A stretch of 64,000 nt of DNA from an uncultured Desulfatitalea sp. (GCA_937868765.1 CALMNL010000011.1:186001-250000); one strand, 5' to 3'; counted from the stretch's first letter, positions 45,511 to 54,797 are shown. The notes: generated by a model from the sequence alone, not told the origin. Translations and numbers: made by a program.

Positions 45511-46322
45511 ACCCCTGCTTCTCCTTTTTCGTGAACAGGTTGATCCTGAAGAACCATCTTATCGTCCGCGTCCATCCATACGGGAAACGCTTCCCGATAT
45601 CTTTCCAGCAAGCCTCCGTCAAGCGTAACGGTGAAAATCCGTTCATCTCCGATCGGTTCGAAAAGGTGTTCCCCCGTGGGGGCGATCACCGCCGAATGGC
45701 CGTCGTGGGCCAGCCCCTTGCCGTCCAGGCCCACCCGGTTGACGCCGATTACATAGGCCTGGTTTTCAATGGCGCGCGCCCGCAGCAGCGTCTGCCAATG
45801 AAGCGCGCGCCGGGCCGGCCAGTTGGCCACGAAGAGTGCCAGGTCGTAGGCCTGCCCCAGGTTTCGTGTCCAGACCGGAAAGCGCAAATCATAGCAGATA
45901 AAGGGTCGGATGCGCCAGCCGTGGAAATGCCAGGTGATGCGGCGGCTGCCGGCGGTGTAGGCTTTATCTTCGCCGGCATAGCGAAACAGATGCCTTTTGT
46001 CATAGTGCGCGAGAGCCCCGTCCGGCAGGGCCCAGATCAGACGGTTGTAGTAACGGCCGTTCTCCGCGATCATCAGGCTGCCGGTCACCACGGCGTCCTT
46101 GGCCGCCGCCATGCGCCGCAACCAGGCCACGGCCTTACCGCTCATGGGTTCGGCCAGACGATGGGGGTTCATGCTGAACCCCGTGGAGAACATCTCGGGC
46201 AGCACAATCAGGTCGGTGGACTGGTCGATCTTTGCGAGCTTGGCGGTCAGTGCGTCCAGATTGGCGTCGACATCCTCCCAGTCCAGCGCGGTTTGTACAA
46301 GTGTGACGGTCAGATCTTGCAT
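45507..46322 (-). CDS. Nitrilase-superfamily omega-amidase (YafV-like)
   Basis: A 271-residue carbon-nitrogen hydrolase with the Glu-Lys-Cys triad: Glu in VLPEMFSTGF near residue 43, Lys in HYDKRHLF near 108 and Cys in FICYDLRFP near 143. The MFSTGF and HLFRYAGED signatures are those of YafV/omega-amidases, which hydrolyse alpha-ketoglutaramate and alpha-ketosuccinamate. The start overlaps the aminotransferase stop by 13 bases. Together they form a glutamine-transaminase/omega-amidase pair, which removes the toxic keto-acid amide made by transamination. Confidence 0.92.
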   Translation of the reverse strand: MQDLTVTLVQTALDWEDVDANLDALTAKLAKIDQSTDLIVLPEMFSTGFSMNPHRLAEPMSGKAVAWLRRMAAAKDAVVTGSLMIAENGRYYNRLIWALPDGALAHYDKRHLFRYAGEDKAYTAGSRRITWHFHGWRIRPFICYDLRFPVWTRNLGQAYDLALFVANWPARRALHWQTLLRARAIENQAYVIGVNRVGLDGKGLAHDGHSAVIAPTGEHLFEPIGDERIFTVTLDGGLLERYREAFPVWMDADDKMVLQDQPVHEKGEAGV

Positions 46323-47452
46323 AAGCGCTCCGCGGCCTGGATCAGGGTCTGGTCCTGCTTGGCAAAACAGAAGCGCAGCACCCGGTGATCCCGGCGGTCA
46401 TGGTAGAAGACCGACGGCGGTATGGCGGCCACGCCATATTGGGTGGTCAAGCGTCGGGCATAGGCCTCGTCCGGAGTGTCGGTGATTTCCCCGTAATCCA
46501 TCATCTGAAAGTAAGTGCCGGCACAGGGCAGGGGCTTGAAACGAGAGCTTTCCATCAATTTCAGAAACAGATCGCGCTTGCGCTGGTAGAAAACGGCCAG
46601 CTCCCGGTAGTGATCGGTGTGCGCCATGTAATCGGCCAGCGCCATCTGGATGGGGGTGTTGGAGGTAAAGGTCAGGAACTGGTGGATCTTGCGGAACTCC
46701 AGACTCAAATCCGGGGGCGCGACGCAATACCCGATCTTCCAGCCGGTGGCGTGGTAGGTTTTGCCGAAGGAGCTGACCACGAAGCTCTTACGGGCGAGTT
46801 CCGGATAGCGCAGCATGCTCTGATGCTCCCGGCCGTCGAAGAGAATGTGTTCGTATACCTCGTCGCTGAGGATGAACAGATCGCGACCGGATACGATCTG
46901 GCGCAAGGCGGCCAGATCGGCGGCCTCCAGGACCGTGCCGGTGGGGTTGTGGGGTGAGTTGAGGATGATCAGACGCGTGCGCGGGGTCAGGGCGTCGCCC
47001 AGGCGATCCCAGTCCATGGCGTATCCGGGAAAGCGCAGGGGAATGAATACCGGGATGCCGCCATTGAGCTGGATGGCCGGTACGTAGGAATCATAGGCCG
47101 GCTCCACCACGATCACCTCGTCGCCCGGCCGCACCACGGCGCTCACGGCAGCGTAGAGCGCCTCGGTGGCGCCGGAGGTGACGGTGATGTCGCTTTCCGG
47201 GTCGATCTTGGCGCCGTAGAGCCTCTCTGCTTTTTCGGCGATGCGTTGGCGCAGCAGCGGCACGCCCTGCATGGGGGCATACTGGTTGAACCCCTGGCGC
47301 ATGTAGCGGCTCACGCCCTCGATCAGCTCGGCGGGCGCTTCGAAATCCGGGAACCCTTGGGAGAGGTTGATGGCCCCGTGATCCACGGCCAGCTTGGACA
47401 TGACGGTGAAAATCGTGATGCCCACATCGGGTAGTTTTGAAACGAGAGACAT
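46310..47452 (-). CDS. PLP-dependent methionine/glutamine-type aminotransferase (YbdL-like)
   Basis: A 380-residue fold-type I aminotransferase with INLSQGFPDF near residue 30, NSPHNPTG near residue 160, DEVYEHILFDG and the PLP Lys in VVSSFGKTYHATGWKIGY near residue 230. These match the YbdL/kynurenine-glutamine transaminase K family, which uses methionine and glutamine among its amino acids. The start at 47452 has AAGGCGG. It overlaps the omega-amidase gene by 13 bases, supporting joint action. Role: methionine salvage or glutamine transamination. Confidence 0.92.
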   Translation of the reverse strand: MSLVSKLPDVGITIFTVMSKLAVDHGAINLSQGFPDFEAPAELIEGVSRYMRQGFNQYAPMQGVPLLRQRIAEKAERLYGAKIDPESDITVTSGATEALYAAVSAVVRPGDEVIVVEPAYDSYVPAIQLNGGIPVFIPLRFPGYAMDWDRLGDALTPRTRLIILNSPHNPTGTVLEAADLAALRQIVSGRDLFILSDEVYEHILFDGREHQSMLRYPELARKSFVVSSFGKTYHATGWKIGYCVAPPDLSLEFRKIHQFLTFTSNTPIQMALADYMAHTDHYRELAVFYQRKRDLFLKLMESSRFKPLPCAGTYFQMMDYGEITDTPDEAYARRLTTQYGVAAIPPSVFYHDRRDHRVLRFCFAKQDQTLIQAAERLCKI

Positions 47453-47490
47453 GCAAATCCGCCTTTTAAGATGATTGCGACGCCACCGGC

Positions 47491-48495
47491 TCATCCGTTG
47501 CCGGATAAGCCTCCTTCCGTGCCATAATTATCTGCCATCTTTTTCACCTCTTCCGCCACCGCTGCCCGCAATGCTTCCGGCGCCAGCACCGTCGCCCCGG
47601 CGCCCCACTTCAAGGTCCAGTACTTGATCTCTTCCAGGCCCGCCACCTGTGCGCTGAAAATCAGGCCGCCGTCGCTCTGGTGCTCCAGAATCTGGGTGGG
47701 GTGCCACACCCTCTCTTCGATGTAGCCGGCGACGGCCGGCGCAAAATGGATGCGCACCTGAACCGTCTCGCCCTGGAAGACGCCGAAGCTGGCCTGCATG
47801 AAGGCGTTGGCGTCGAAGCCTGCGGGCGGTTCGAAGCGCGAATCCAGGATCTCCAGTCGTTCGATGCGGTCCACCGCGAAGATGCGGATGTCGCCGCGCA
47901 GCTCGCAAAAACCGATTACATAGAAGGTTTCATCATAGAACCAGACCTTGTACGGCGCCACCCTTCGGCGGGTGAGGGCACTGCGGTGCATGCTGAAATA
48001 GTCGATTTCGATATGACGCTGCTCCTGGGTGGCCTGGTTGACCAGGTCCAGGATTTCCTGGAAGCGCCGGTAAGGCTTGTGGGCTTTGACGCCCACCTCC
48101 AGGCTCTGCGAGAGCTTGTCCAGGTAGGCCGCATATTCGGGGGGCAGGGTGGCCCTGACCTTGTCGAACAGAGACGACAGGGAATCGAAGATGGCCGTGC
48201 CCTGAAGCACCTTGAGCATGTTGCGGCTGAAGTAGAGCGCCATCAGTTCGGTGAGGCTCAGGGGCAGGGGCATGGTCCGGCGGCCGGTGCCCAGAACGCT
48301 CCAGAAGGTCCTGGCGCCCGCCTGTTCGGTGAAAAGTGGGAAGCCGGCCATCTGCAGGGCTTCCAGATCACGGTAGACGGTGCGTGAATGGCATTCCAGC
48401 TCAGCCGCCAGTTCGCCCGCCGACTTGCCACGTGGGGAGGCCATCAGGCTGTGGATGATTTTCCATTGGCGACTGAGTTGATCGCCCCGTGCCAT
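47491..48495 (-). CDS. HTH_11-WYL domain transcriptional regulator
   Basis: A 334-residue regulator with an N-terminal winged helix-turn-helix (GKSAGELAAELECHSRTVYRDLEALQ), a middle WYL domain (VAPYKVWFYDETFYVIGFCELRGDIRIFAVDRIERLEIL) and a WCX-like C-terminus. The ATG at 48495 follows AAGGGG six bases upstream. WYL regulators respond to nucleic acids or nucleotide-like ligands. It sits inside the five-gene leftward operon, 38 bases before the aminotransferase, so it may control its own transcript. Confidence 0.92.
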   Translation of the reverse strand: MARGDQLSRQWKIIHSLMASPRGKSAGELAAELECHSRTVYRDLEALQMAGFPLFTEQAGARTFWSVLGTGRRTMPLPLSLTELMALYFSRNMLKVLQGTAIFDSLSSLFDKVRATLPPEYAAYLDKLSQSLEVGVKAHKPYRRFQEILDLVNQATQEQRHIEIDYFSMHRSALTRRRVAPYKVWFYDETFYVIGFCELRGDIRIFAVDRIERLEILDSRFEPPAGFDANAFMQASFGVFQGETVQVRIHFAPAVAGYIEERVWHPTQILEHQSDGGLIFSAQVAGLEEIKYWTLKWGAGATVLAPEALRAAVAEEVKKMADNYGTEGGLSGNG

Positions 48496-48514
48496 GAAAC
48501 CCCTTGAAACCTCT

Positions 48515-49186
48515 TTATGTTTGGGAGGCCTGTTTGGGACGCATCTCGAAGAGCAGGATGGTCCGCGTTTCATTCTCGGCCCGCAGACGGGTCTTGCGCA
48601 CGCGCACGTCGAAGATGGGGGCCATGCGTTCCCAGAAGCGCACCCCTGAGGCCCGCACCCCTTCGGCCAGCACGATCTTTCCCTGGGGCCGCAGGTATTT
48701 ATGGAAGACGCCGGCCAGCATATCGATGATCTGGTCGCTGTAGACGATCTCCGAGCCGATGATCAGGTCGAACCGGCCTTCCAGTTCGCAGCGGCCCCAA
48801 TCCAGCGGGCAGATAACGGCGCCGGGGCAGTTGTTGAGCAGGGCATTGGCCTCCAGGAACGCCAGAGCATGGGGATCGTGCTCGGTGATGGTCACACGGT
48901 GGCCGAATGCCGCGGCGGTAATACCGGCCACCCCCAATCCGGCGCCCAACTCCAGGATCTGCAAGGGGGGATCGGTGGGCAGCCGGGCCATGTAGTCCGC
49001 CAGCACCGCGGATGCTTCCCAGATCTTGGCCCACAACGGAAATGCCTTGAGAGGGTCTTCGGCATCGATAAAATGGTCGATTTCTAAGGGTTTGATGAAT
49101 TGCAGCCGCCGACCGTGGATGGTGAAGGGAACGGTTTCGGTGGCATAGCGGCCGCAAATATCCGGCGAGGCGGCGATTGCGTTCAT
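48515..49186 (-). CDS. METTL21/ETFB-KMT-like SAM-dependent methyltransferase
   Basis: A 223-residue class I methyltransferase with motif I ILELGAGLGVAGI near residue 70, an acidic residue in ITEHDPHAL, and the post-II motif LIIGSEIVYSD near residue 135. That signature resembles the protein-lysine methyltransferase group (Methyltransf_16; METTL20/21-like), so a protein substrate is possible but unproven. GGGAGA precedes the ATG at 49186. It is the first gene of the operon, 20 bases before the WYL regulator. Confidence 0.85.
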   Translation of the reverse strand: MNAIAASPDICGRYATETVPFTIHGRRLQFIKPLEIDHFIDAEDPLKAFPLWAKIWEASAVLADYMARLPTDPPLQILELGAGLGVAGITAAAFGHRVTITEHDPHALAFLEANALLNNCPGAVICPLDWGRCELEGRFDLIIGSEIVYSDQIIDMLAGVFHKYLRPQGKIVLAEGVRASGVRFWERMAPIFDVRVRKTRLRAENETRTILLFEMRPKQASQT

Positions 49187-49278
49187 ATGATTCTCCCTGC
49201 TGGGGCGCCAGCGATCATGTCCATGCGCCTTGAACTGGCGATTTATAGCCGCTGCCCGAGGGTTTGTCAAAAAGAGAC

Positions 49279-49314
49279 GCCGTCTGACGGCAAGGTTTGC
49301 CGGGGGAGTTGACA
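49279..49314. promoter_or_regulatory. Palindrome GCCGTC-T-GACGGC with a nearby TTGACA
   Basis: GCCGTCTGACGGC at 49279-49291 is an odd-centred perfect palindrome. A TTGACA follows at 49309-49314, oriented toward the RMD1-family gene, but the -10 at proper spacing (CAATAT after 18 bases) is weak. The region separates two divergent units and probably holds both promoters. Confidence 0.35.
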
Positions 49315-49413
49315 TCCCCGCCGGTGGAGTAGCAATATGACTGGAGCATTCAGCCTCTGGAAAGAACGCGATTCCCCGTATCGGGAACGGACACCAATCG
49401 TCGGAGTTACCTG

Positions 49414-50217
49414 ATGGCTACCGTCGGCTTTCTCTCGAAGGCAGAGTTCAACGCCCGAGCCTTGCTGCTGGGCGAGCGCATCGATCTGCGCGCCCTGGAG
49501 ACCACCGAACGACTGGCGACCAATCCTCTGACCCTGGCCGTGCAGGGCGGTGGCATGGCGGTTCTGTTTCGGTATGGGGTGGTGGTGCTCTTCGATGTGG
49601 CCCCCCTGGAAGAGGCGGCCTTTCTCGCCCACCTGGGAACTTACGTGCTCAATGCCTTCCCCAAGCCGGAGACCGAGGTCCTCAAGCTGCGCATCGACGC
49701 CGAATTGCGGGACACCCTGCAGGGCGATACGGTTTTCATCGAGACTCCGGCCACCGAACGGTTGCAGGTCATCGCCGACATCCTGGCCAAGAGCGTGATG
49801 CTGTCGTTGTACGAGTCCAGGATCTCCCAGAACTTCGACCGCGTCGAACCGCTCTCCGTGTCCCTGGCCCAGGCCGGACGATCGGGGCGTCCGGCCCGGG
49901 AACTGCTGCAGCACATCGGCAACGCCCTGCTCAGCGAACACATGATGGTGGGCCGGGTGGAGGTGAGCGAAAAGCCGGAAATCCTCTGGGAATTCCCCGA
50001 TCTGGAAAAACTCTACCTGCGCCTGGAATCGGAGTTCGAACTGCGCGAGCGCCACCTGGCCCTGGAGCGCAAGCTCAATCTGATCTCCCGAACCGCCGAG
50101 ACCCTGCTCAAGCTGCTGCAAAACAACCGCTCGCTGCGGGTGGAGTGGTATATCGTGATTCTCATCGTGGCGGAGATCCTGCTGACCCTTTACGAGATGT
50201 TCATGCGCGCGCAATAG
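49414..50217 (+). CDS. RMD1/DUF155 family membrane-tail protein
   Basis: A 267-residue protein of the RMD1/RMND1 (COG1723, DUF155) family. A soluble domain with the AVLFRYGVVVLFDV core and conserved LAKSVMLSLYE helix is followed by a C-terminal coil and a single tail helix (WYIVILIVAEILLTLYEMF, about 245-263). Homologues in mitochondria affect translation; the bacterial function is unknown. CGGAG precedes the ATG. It stands alone, divergent from the methyltransferase operon. Confidence 0.9.
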   Translation: MATVGFLSKAEFNARALLLGERIDLRALETTERLATNPLTLAVQGGGMAVLFRYGVVVLFDVAPLEEAAFLAHLGTYVLNAFPKPETEVLKLRIDAELRDTLQGDTVFIETPATERLQVIADILAKSVMLSLYESRISQNFDRVEPLSVSLAQAGRSGRPARELLQHIGNALLSEHMMVGRVEVSEKPEILWEFPDLEKLYLRLESEFELRERHLALERKLNLISRTAETLLKLLQNNRSLRVEWYIVILIVAEILLTLYEMFMRAQ

Positions 50218-50225
50218 GGCAGCCG

Positions 50226-51350
50226 TCAGGGGTGCGGCGCCACGGTCTGCAGGTAGCTTAGAAAGTATGGGTCGGCCACTGATTCCTGATAGGCGGTCAG
50301 GGCTTCGGGGGATGAGTTGACCCTCAGGTTGCTGTAAGTTTCATCAGGGTTGGCCCAGCGTTCATGCCAGAAGACCACGGCCTTCAATCGTGGATAGTTG
50401 GTCTTGAAGCCTTTGAAGGCGTCGCGGATGAATTCCGCCTTGTTTCCCGAATTCGGGAATTCGCCCACCCCCCACTCGGCCACGATCACCGGCTTGGCCG
50501 GGTCCAGGAGGCAGAGTCGCCGATACGGTTCGTCCATCACTTGCGCGAAGCGTGTCCAGGGGTTTGCCCCAAAAAGCTTGCCATAGGCGCTGAATCCCAA
50601 CCAGTCCACATAATCCGGGCCCGGATAGTACTGGTTCATCTGGTTCCAGGGGTCATTCGGGAAGGAGTAGTTGTTGGCATGGAAGACCCACTGGATCTGC
50701 CGGGCGCCGCGCGCCCGCACGCGATCGACGACATAGCGATAGGCGCGTTTGTACAGTTCCGGCCCCGTCGGTTCTGGGGGCTGTGGGTCGCCAGGCTGCA
50801 CTTTGGCGTTGTAAAAGCAGCCGGACCAGGGAAACCAGTTGCCGTTCATTTCCAGGCCCCAGGAAACCAGCAGCGGCCGGTCGAACGCCTTGGCGCCATC
50901 GGCCCACATGTCGATATAATCGTCCCAGCGGCCGTCCAGGATGTTTTCCAGCCGGGCCTCGTCCGGGCCCCGTTCTTCCATATAGGGGCTTGTCCAAGGG
51001 GACCAGAAGATCAGGGGCAGGGCCTTGTGGCGCGTGATGAGCGCCACATTGCGCGCCGGGAAGCTCTTTTCTCCCCAGAAAGAGGCGGAGGCGATAATGG
51101 CCTGGTGTTTGCCGACCATGGTTTCGAACTGATCGATGCCCTCCAGGGTGACGTGATCCTCTTTATCGCCGAACTCGATGTAGGCGCCGGTATAGATGCC
51201 CCTGGAAGGCAGTTCCAGCCTGGCCCCCCGGGCCGCTTCCGCCGGTATCGGGCGCTTCCCGGCCGTCGGTTCGCCGCAGGCGGTCAACCCTGCCAGGAGG
51301 CATAATCCCAGCAGGCATGCGTGCCGAATTGTCTTCAGGAGACGTGTCAT
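50226..51350 (-). CDS. GH26-like glycoside hydrolase lipoprotein
   Basis: A 374-residue protein with a lipoprotein signal ending in LTAC (Cys25). A TIM-barrel hydrolase region follows. SWGLEMNGNWFPWS near residue 165 matches the acid/base motif of GH26 mannanases (HEMNG.W.PW) except that the preceding His position is Leu, and PVIVAEWGVGEFP near residue 295 carries the nucleophile Glu. GH26 includes endo-mannanases and mixed-linkage glucanases. The ATG overlaps the stop of the polysaccharide synthase gene (ATGA). It probably trims or releases the polymer made by that synthase at the cell surface. Confidence 0.87.
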   Translation of the reverse strand: MTRLLKTIRHACLLGLCLLAGLTACGEPTAGKRPIPAEAARGARLELPSRGIYTGAYIEFGDKEDHVTLEGIDQFETMVGKHQAIIASASFWGEKSFPARNVALITRHKALPLIFWSPWTSPYMEERGPDEARLENILDGRWDDYIDMWADGAKAFDRPLLVSWGLEMNGNWFPWSGCFYNAKVQPGDPQPPEPTGPELYKRAYRYVVDRVRARGARQIQWVFHANNYSFPNDPWNQMNQYYPGPDYVDWLGFSAYGKLFGANPWTRFAQVMDEPYRRLCLLDPAKPVIVAEWGVGEFPNSGNKAEFIRDAFKGFKTNYPRLKAVVFWHERWANPDETYSNLRVNSSPEALTAYQESVADPYFLSYLQTVAPHP

Positions 51351-54300
51351 GACCGATGGCCTCCGGACATGGGCACCGAGGCGGTGCGCTCCAGTTTGCC
51401 CCACCCCACCATGGCGCCCTTTATGGCCCTGGATATCGATTTCCAGACCACCCAGCCCAATAAGGGACGGTAGAGCAGCCGCATGGGCAGGCTGATCCAG
51501 GCGCGCCGCAGGGGCTCGCCCTCCAGGCCGCAGGCCAACAAGGCCAGCCCCAGGTCCATCAGCAGAAAGATCACCAGGAAGGTCCATACGGTACCGCCAA
51601 TGCCGAATAGCAATGATACTATCAGCATTAAGTCCACTATCGGCACGATGGCGACCAGCAGAATCTGGAAAAACCAGACACCCGGCAGGCTGAAAAGGGC
51701 CAGGGCCCCATAGCGCGGCTGGAACAGCAGATCCCGGTGTTTCCACAGGCATTGGAGGGTTCCAAAGGCCCAGCGGAAACGCTGACGCAGCAGGGTGGGG
51801 ATCGACTCGGGCGCCTCGGTCCAGGCCCGGGCCTGCGGCTCGTAGGTCACGCGCCAGCCGAGGCGGTGGAAGCTCAGGGTCAGGTCCGTGTCCTCGGCCA
51901 GCGTGTCGCCGCTGATGCCGCCGGCCGCCTCGACGGCATCGCGCCGCCAGGCGCTCACGGCCCCGGGCACCACCGTGATGCAGTTGAGCTGGTGATAGGC
52001 CCGGCGCTCCAGGTTGAAACCGCAGATATACTCCAGCTCCTGGCAGCGGGCGATGAAGGTACGCAGATTGCCGACCTTGACATGCCCTGATACGGCCGCC
52101 ACGCGGTCGTCCTGGAAATGGGCCACCAGCCGCTCGATGGTGTCGGGGGCGAAATGGGTGTCGGCATCCAGCGTAACGACGAGGTTGTGTCGCACTGCCG
52201 TCATGCCCTGTTGCAGGGCCGCCGCCTTGCCCTGGTTGGGCTGGCGGATGAGCCGCAGACGCGGATCGCCGTCGGCCAGGGCCTCCACCTGGGCTGCCGT
52301 GTCGTCCCGGGAGCCGTCATCCACCACTACCACCTCAATGGGCCCGGCATAGTCGGTGGCCAGCACCGTGGACAAGGTGCGGCCGATCACCTTGGCTTCA
52401 TTGTAGGCAGGTATCAGTACGCTCACCGGCGGATGAAACGCGGTTTCGGCCGACGCGTCGATTCCGCGCGGCCGGCGTCGGTGTCCGGCGGCCAGGGCCG
52501 CCACCACCATCGTGCGCAGAACCACCATCAGGGTGGCCACGATCATGAAGGCCCATACCAGCTCCTCCGTCACATGCAGCAGATTGAACGCGCTGTCGGT
52601 CACCACGCGCATCATTTGCTGCCCCTGGGGCCCGGAAACCGGCATGAGCTGCTCCGATGGCAGGTGGAGCAGGTCGCGCAACGGCACGATCCGGTCGCCG
52701 CGTTCATAGAGCCAATCGAGGATCAAGGGCAAGGCCTGCACCGTCTGGCGCCGATCGCCGCCGGCGTCGTGCATCAGGATGATGTTCCCCTCTGCTCGGC
52801 CGGTCTGGACGTTCCTGAGGATGGCGTTCACGCCCGGCCGCTTGTGGTCCTGGGTGTCGATGGTGTTGGTGACGGTCAAATAGCCCAAATCCTCGGCGAT
52901 CTTAATGGGTAGAATGTCCTCCGGAAGGGTCATGTGATTGTCCGCGCGGTAGGGCGGCCGAAACAGTACCGTGGCGTGGCCGGTGAGTTTTTCAATGAGC
53001 CGCTGGGTCGCGTTCAACTCCAGGCGGACGCGTTCGTCGGAGGCCTCCGACAGGTCGGTGTGGGTGTAGGTATGGACGCCCAATTCGTGTCCCTCGGCGT
53101 AAATGCGCCGCACGAGTTCGGGGTGCTCTTCCATTTTGCTGCCCACCATGAAGAAAGCGGCCTTGACGCCCCCGGCCTTCAAAATATCCAGGATGCGGGG
53201 GGTCCAGCGGGGATCGGGCCCGTCGTCGAACGAGAGCGCCACCGCATCTTCCGGCCCTTGACCCTGGTGCCAGACGGTGAGGTAAGCGGGAAACCGTTCA
53301 TACTGCATGGCCACCAGGCCGTTGGCCAGCTTCGTCACCTGTCGGCGACCCTCGGCCCGATCATCCGCGACGGTGAGGAACTCGCCCCGGCCGATATGGG
53401 TGGCGACATCCTCGCTGGGGATCGCCGACAATGCACCCAGATCGGAAGCCGCCAGCTCTTTTTTTTGTACCAGGCGCCAGGCGGCCCATACGCCAGGGTC
53501 CTCGCTCCCCAACGGGGATAGGGCCAGGCCGCCCACCGCTTTGCGCAGCGCGGCGCGCGCCTGGTTCAGAAAAGTACCGGCATCCAGGAACCATACTTGA
53601 TGCTCCCGGCCTGCTTCCTCGTACTCGAAGTGCGGATTCTGGGCCTCGGATTCATAATCAAAACCCGGCAGGCCCGAACGGCCGGCCCGGCTCATGGCAT
53701 CGGCAAACCCGATGACTTCGGCCCGTGTTTCGCCCTGGGCCCAATCGTAGCCATAGGCACCCACGGCCACCACCCATTGGGACGGCTGGCCATAAGCGGT
53801 TACGGTGTCCAGCCAGCCCTGGAACCATGTTTGGGAGGCCAGGGGGCCGGGGGCGTCATCTTCGCCATTCTCATCGTGCAGCAAGGCGATGAACCGGTCC
53901 ACCCAGGGGGATAGCTTTTCTAATTCGTACAGCTTGATCTCCAGGCCCATGGGAATACACAGCCACAGTTGCAGACCTTCGGCGTGCAGGGCTTGGGCCG
54001 TGTCCTGAAGCAGGGCCGTGACTTTGGCGGCATAGGTGGGATCCACCTCACCCCATTCGATGGCCACGCCGCCGGCCTCGCTCTCCTGGAGTTGTCCGAT
54101 GAGGGCGTGAATAAAGCGCATTCTGCGCTCCGGCGGACCATTGGCCAGAGATTCCACGGCCTCGGGCTGCCATACATCGCCCGTCAGGTTGCGCAACAGG
54201 GGCAACAAAGTCACGCCATGCTTGGCGGCGAGTTTCTGGATAGCCGGGTCCGGATCGGCTTGCAGACTGCCTTGACCATCCATCAGGCTGAACCATTCGG

Positions 54301-54679
54301 GGCAGACATGGGTGAACTGGTCGGCATGGCGTTCGAAGGATCGAAGGCTATTGGGGTCCCAGCTCGCCGTGAAGGCCAGACGGATGGGGGCATCATCCCG
54401 GGCGCCGGCGCTCCGGGACGGTTGCGGCATGGGACGTGCGAAACGTATCCAGAGCTGTTTGGTCGCCGACGGCGTTAATATAGTCTGTCTCTCCAGTGCC
54501 TTGAGACGCGCCTGGAACGCGGGCGGTGTCAGGCGGGGCATGACGAGCAGGGCGCGCACAAATAGAATGGCGCCGACGAACAGCACGATAATCAGCAGGA
54601 GCAGCATCTGGCGCATTTTAGGCCAGCGCTTGCCGACGGGGTCCAGGAAGACGAAACGGTTCTTATTGCCTTGGTTCAT
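51347..54679 (-). CDS. Three-domain polysaccharide synthase: GH18-like, NodB deacetylase, GT2 glycosyltransferase
   Basis: A 1110-residue inner-membrane protein. TM1 is at about 26-47. A TIM-barrel GH18-like domain spans about 98-400 with a degenerate GVAIEWGEV in place of the DxDxE catalytic core. NodB deacetylase spans about 475-675 with SFDDGPD (Asp485, Asp486), HTYTH (His536, His540) and RPPYR. A second helix is at about 708-730. GT2 runs about 750-990 with DDGS (787-790), DAD (838-840), AEDTD and QRFRW. C-terminal helices complete it. It is coupled to the GH26-like gene by an ATGA overlap. It likely polymerises and deacetylates a hexosamine-type polymer; the GH18-like part may guide the chain. 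Confidence 0.92.
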   Translation of the reverse strand: MNQGNKNRFVFLDPVGKRWPKMRQMLLLLIIVLFVGAILFVRALLVMPRLTPPAFQARLKALERQTILTPSATKQLWIRFARPMPQPSRSAGARDDAPIRLAFTASWDPNSLRSFERHADQFTHVCPEWFSLMDGQGSLQADPDPAIQKLAAKHGVTLLPLLRNLTGDVWQPEAVESLANGPPERRMRFIHALIGQLQESEAGGVAIEWGEVDPTYAAKVTALLQDTAQALHAEGLQLWLCIPMGLEIKLYELEKLSPWVDRFIALLHDENGEDDAPGPLASQTWFQGWLDTVTAYGQPSQWVVAVGAYGYDWAQGETRAEVIGFADAMSRAGRSGLPGFDYESEAQNPHFEYEEAGREHQVWFLDAGTFLNQARAALRKAVGGLALSPLGSEDPGVWAAWRLVQKKELAASDLGALSAIPSEDVATHIGRGEFLTVADDRAEGRRQVTKLANGLVAMQYERFPAYLTVWHQGQGPEDAVALSFDDGPDPRWTPRILDILKAGGVKAAFFMVGSKMEEHPELVRRIYAEGHELGVHTYTHTDLSEASDERVRLELNATQRLIEKLTGHATVLFRPPYRADNHMTLPEDILPIKIAEDLGYLTVTNTIDTQDHKRPGVNAILRNVQTGRAEGNIILMHDAGGDRRQTVQALPLILDWLYERGDRIVPLRDLLHLPSEQLMPVSGPQGQQMMRVVTDSAFNLLHVTEELVWAFMIVATLMVVLRTMVVAALAAGHRRRPRGIDASAETAFHPPVSVLIPAYNEAKVIGRTLSTVLATDYAGPIEVVVVDDGSRDDTAAQVEALADGDPRLRLIRQPNQGKAAALQQGMTAVRHNLVVTLDADTHFAPDTIERLVAHFQDDRVAAVSGHVKVGNLRTFIARCQELEYICGFNLERRAYHQLNCITVVPGAVSAWRRDAVEAAGGISGDTLAEDTDLTLSFHRLGWRVTYEPQARAWTEAPESIPTLLRQRFRWAFGTLQCLWKHRDLLFQPRYGALALFSLPGVWFFQILLVAIVPIVDLMLIVSLLFGIGGTVWTFLVIFLLMDLGLALLACGLEGEPLRRAWISLPMRLLYRPLLGWVVWKSISRAIKGAMVGWGKLERTASVPMSGGHRS

Positions 54680-54774
54680 ACGGCCTGCGGTGCTCCAATG
54701 GATACCATAAATATGAACCCATCCTGAAAATACTACCCCCTTTTTTTTAAAACAGACATATTTCTTTTTTGAAA

Positions 54775-54797
54775 GGTGTGACCGGATCTGTCACACC
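54775..54797. promoter_or_regulatory. Inverted repeat GGTGTGAC-N7-GTCACACC, candidate operator
   Basis: Eight-base arms form a perfect dyad with a seven-base spacer in the divergent region between the synthase gene and two small genes. It lacks a flanking U-run, so a terminator is unlikely. The GTGTGAC/GTCACAC arms resemble binding sites of FNR/CRP-type or GntR-type regulators; which one is unknown. Confidence 0.5.
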
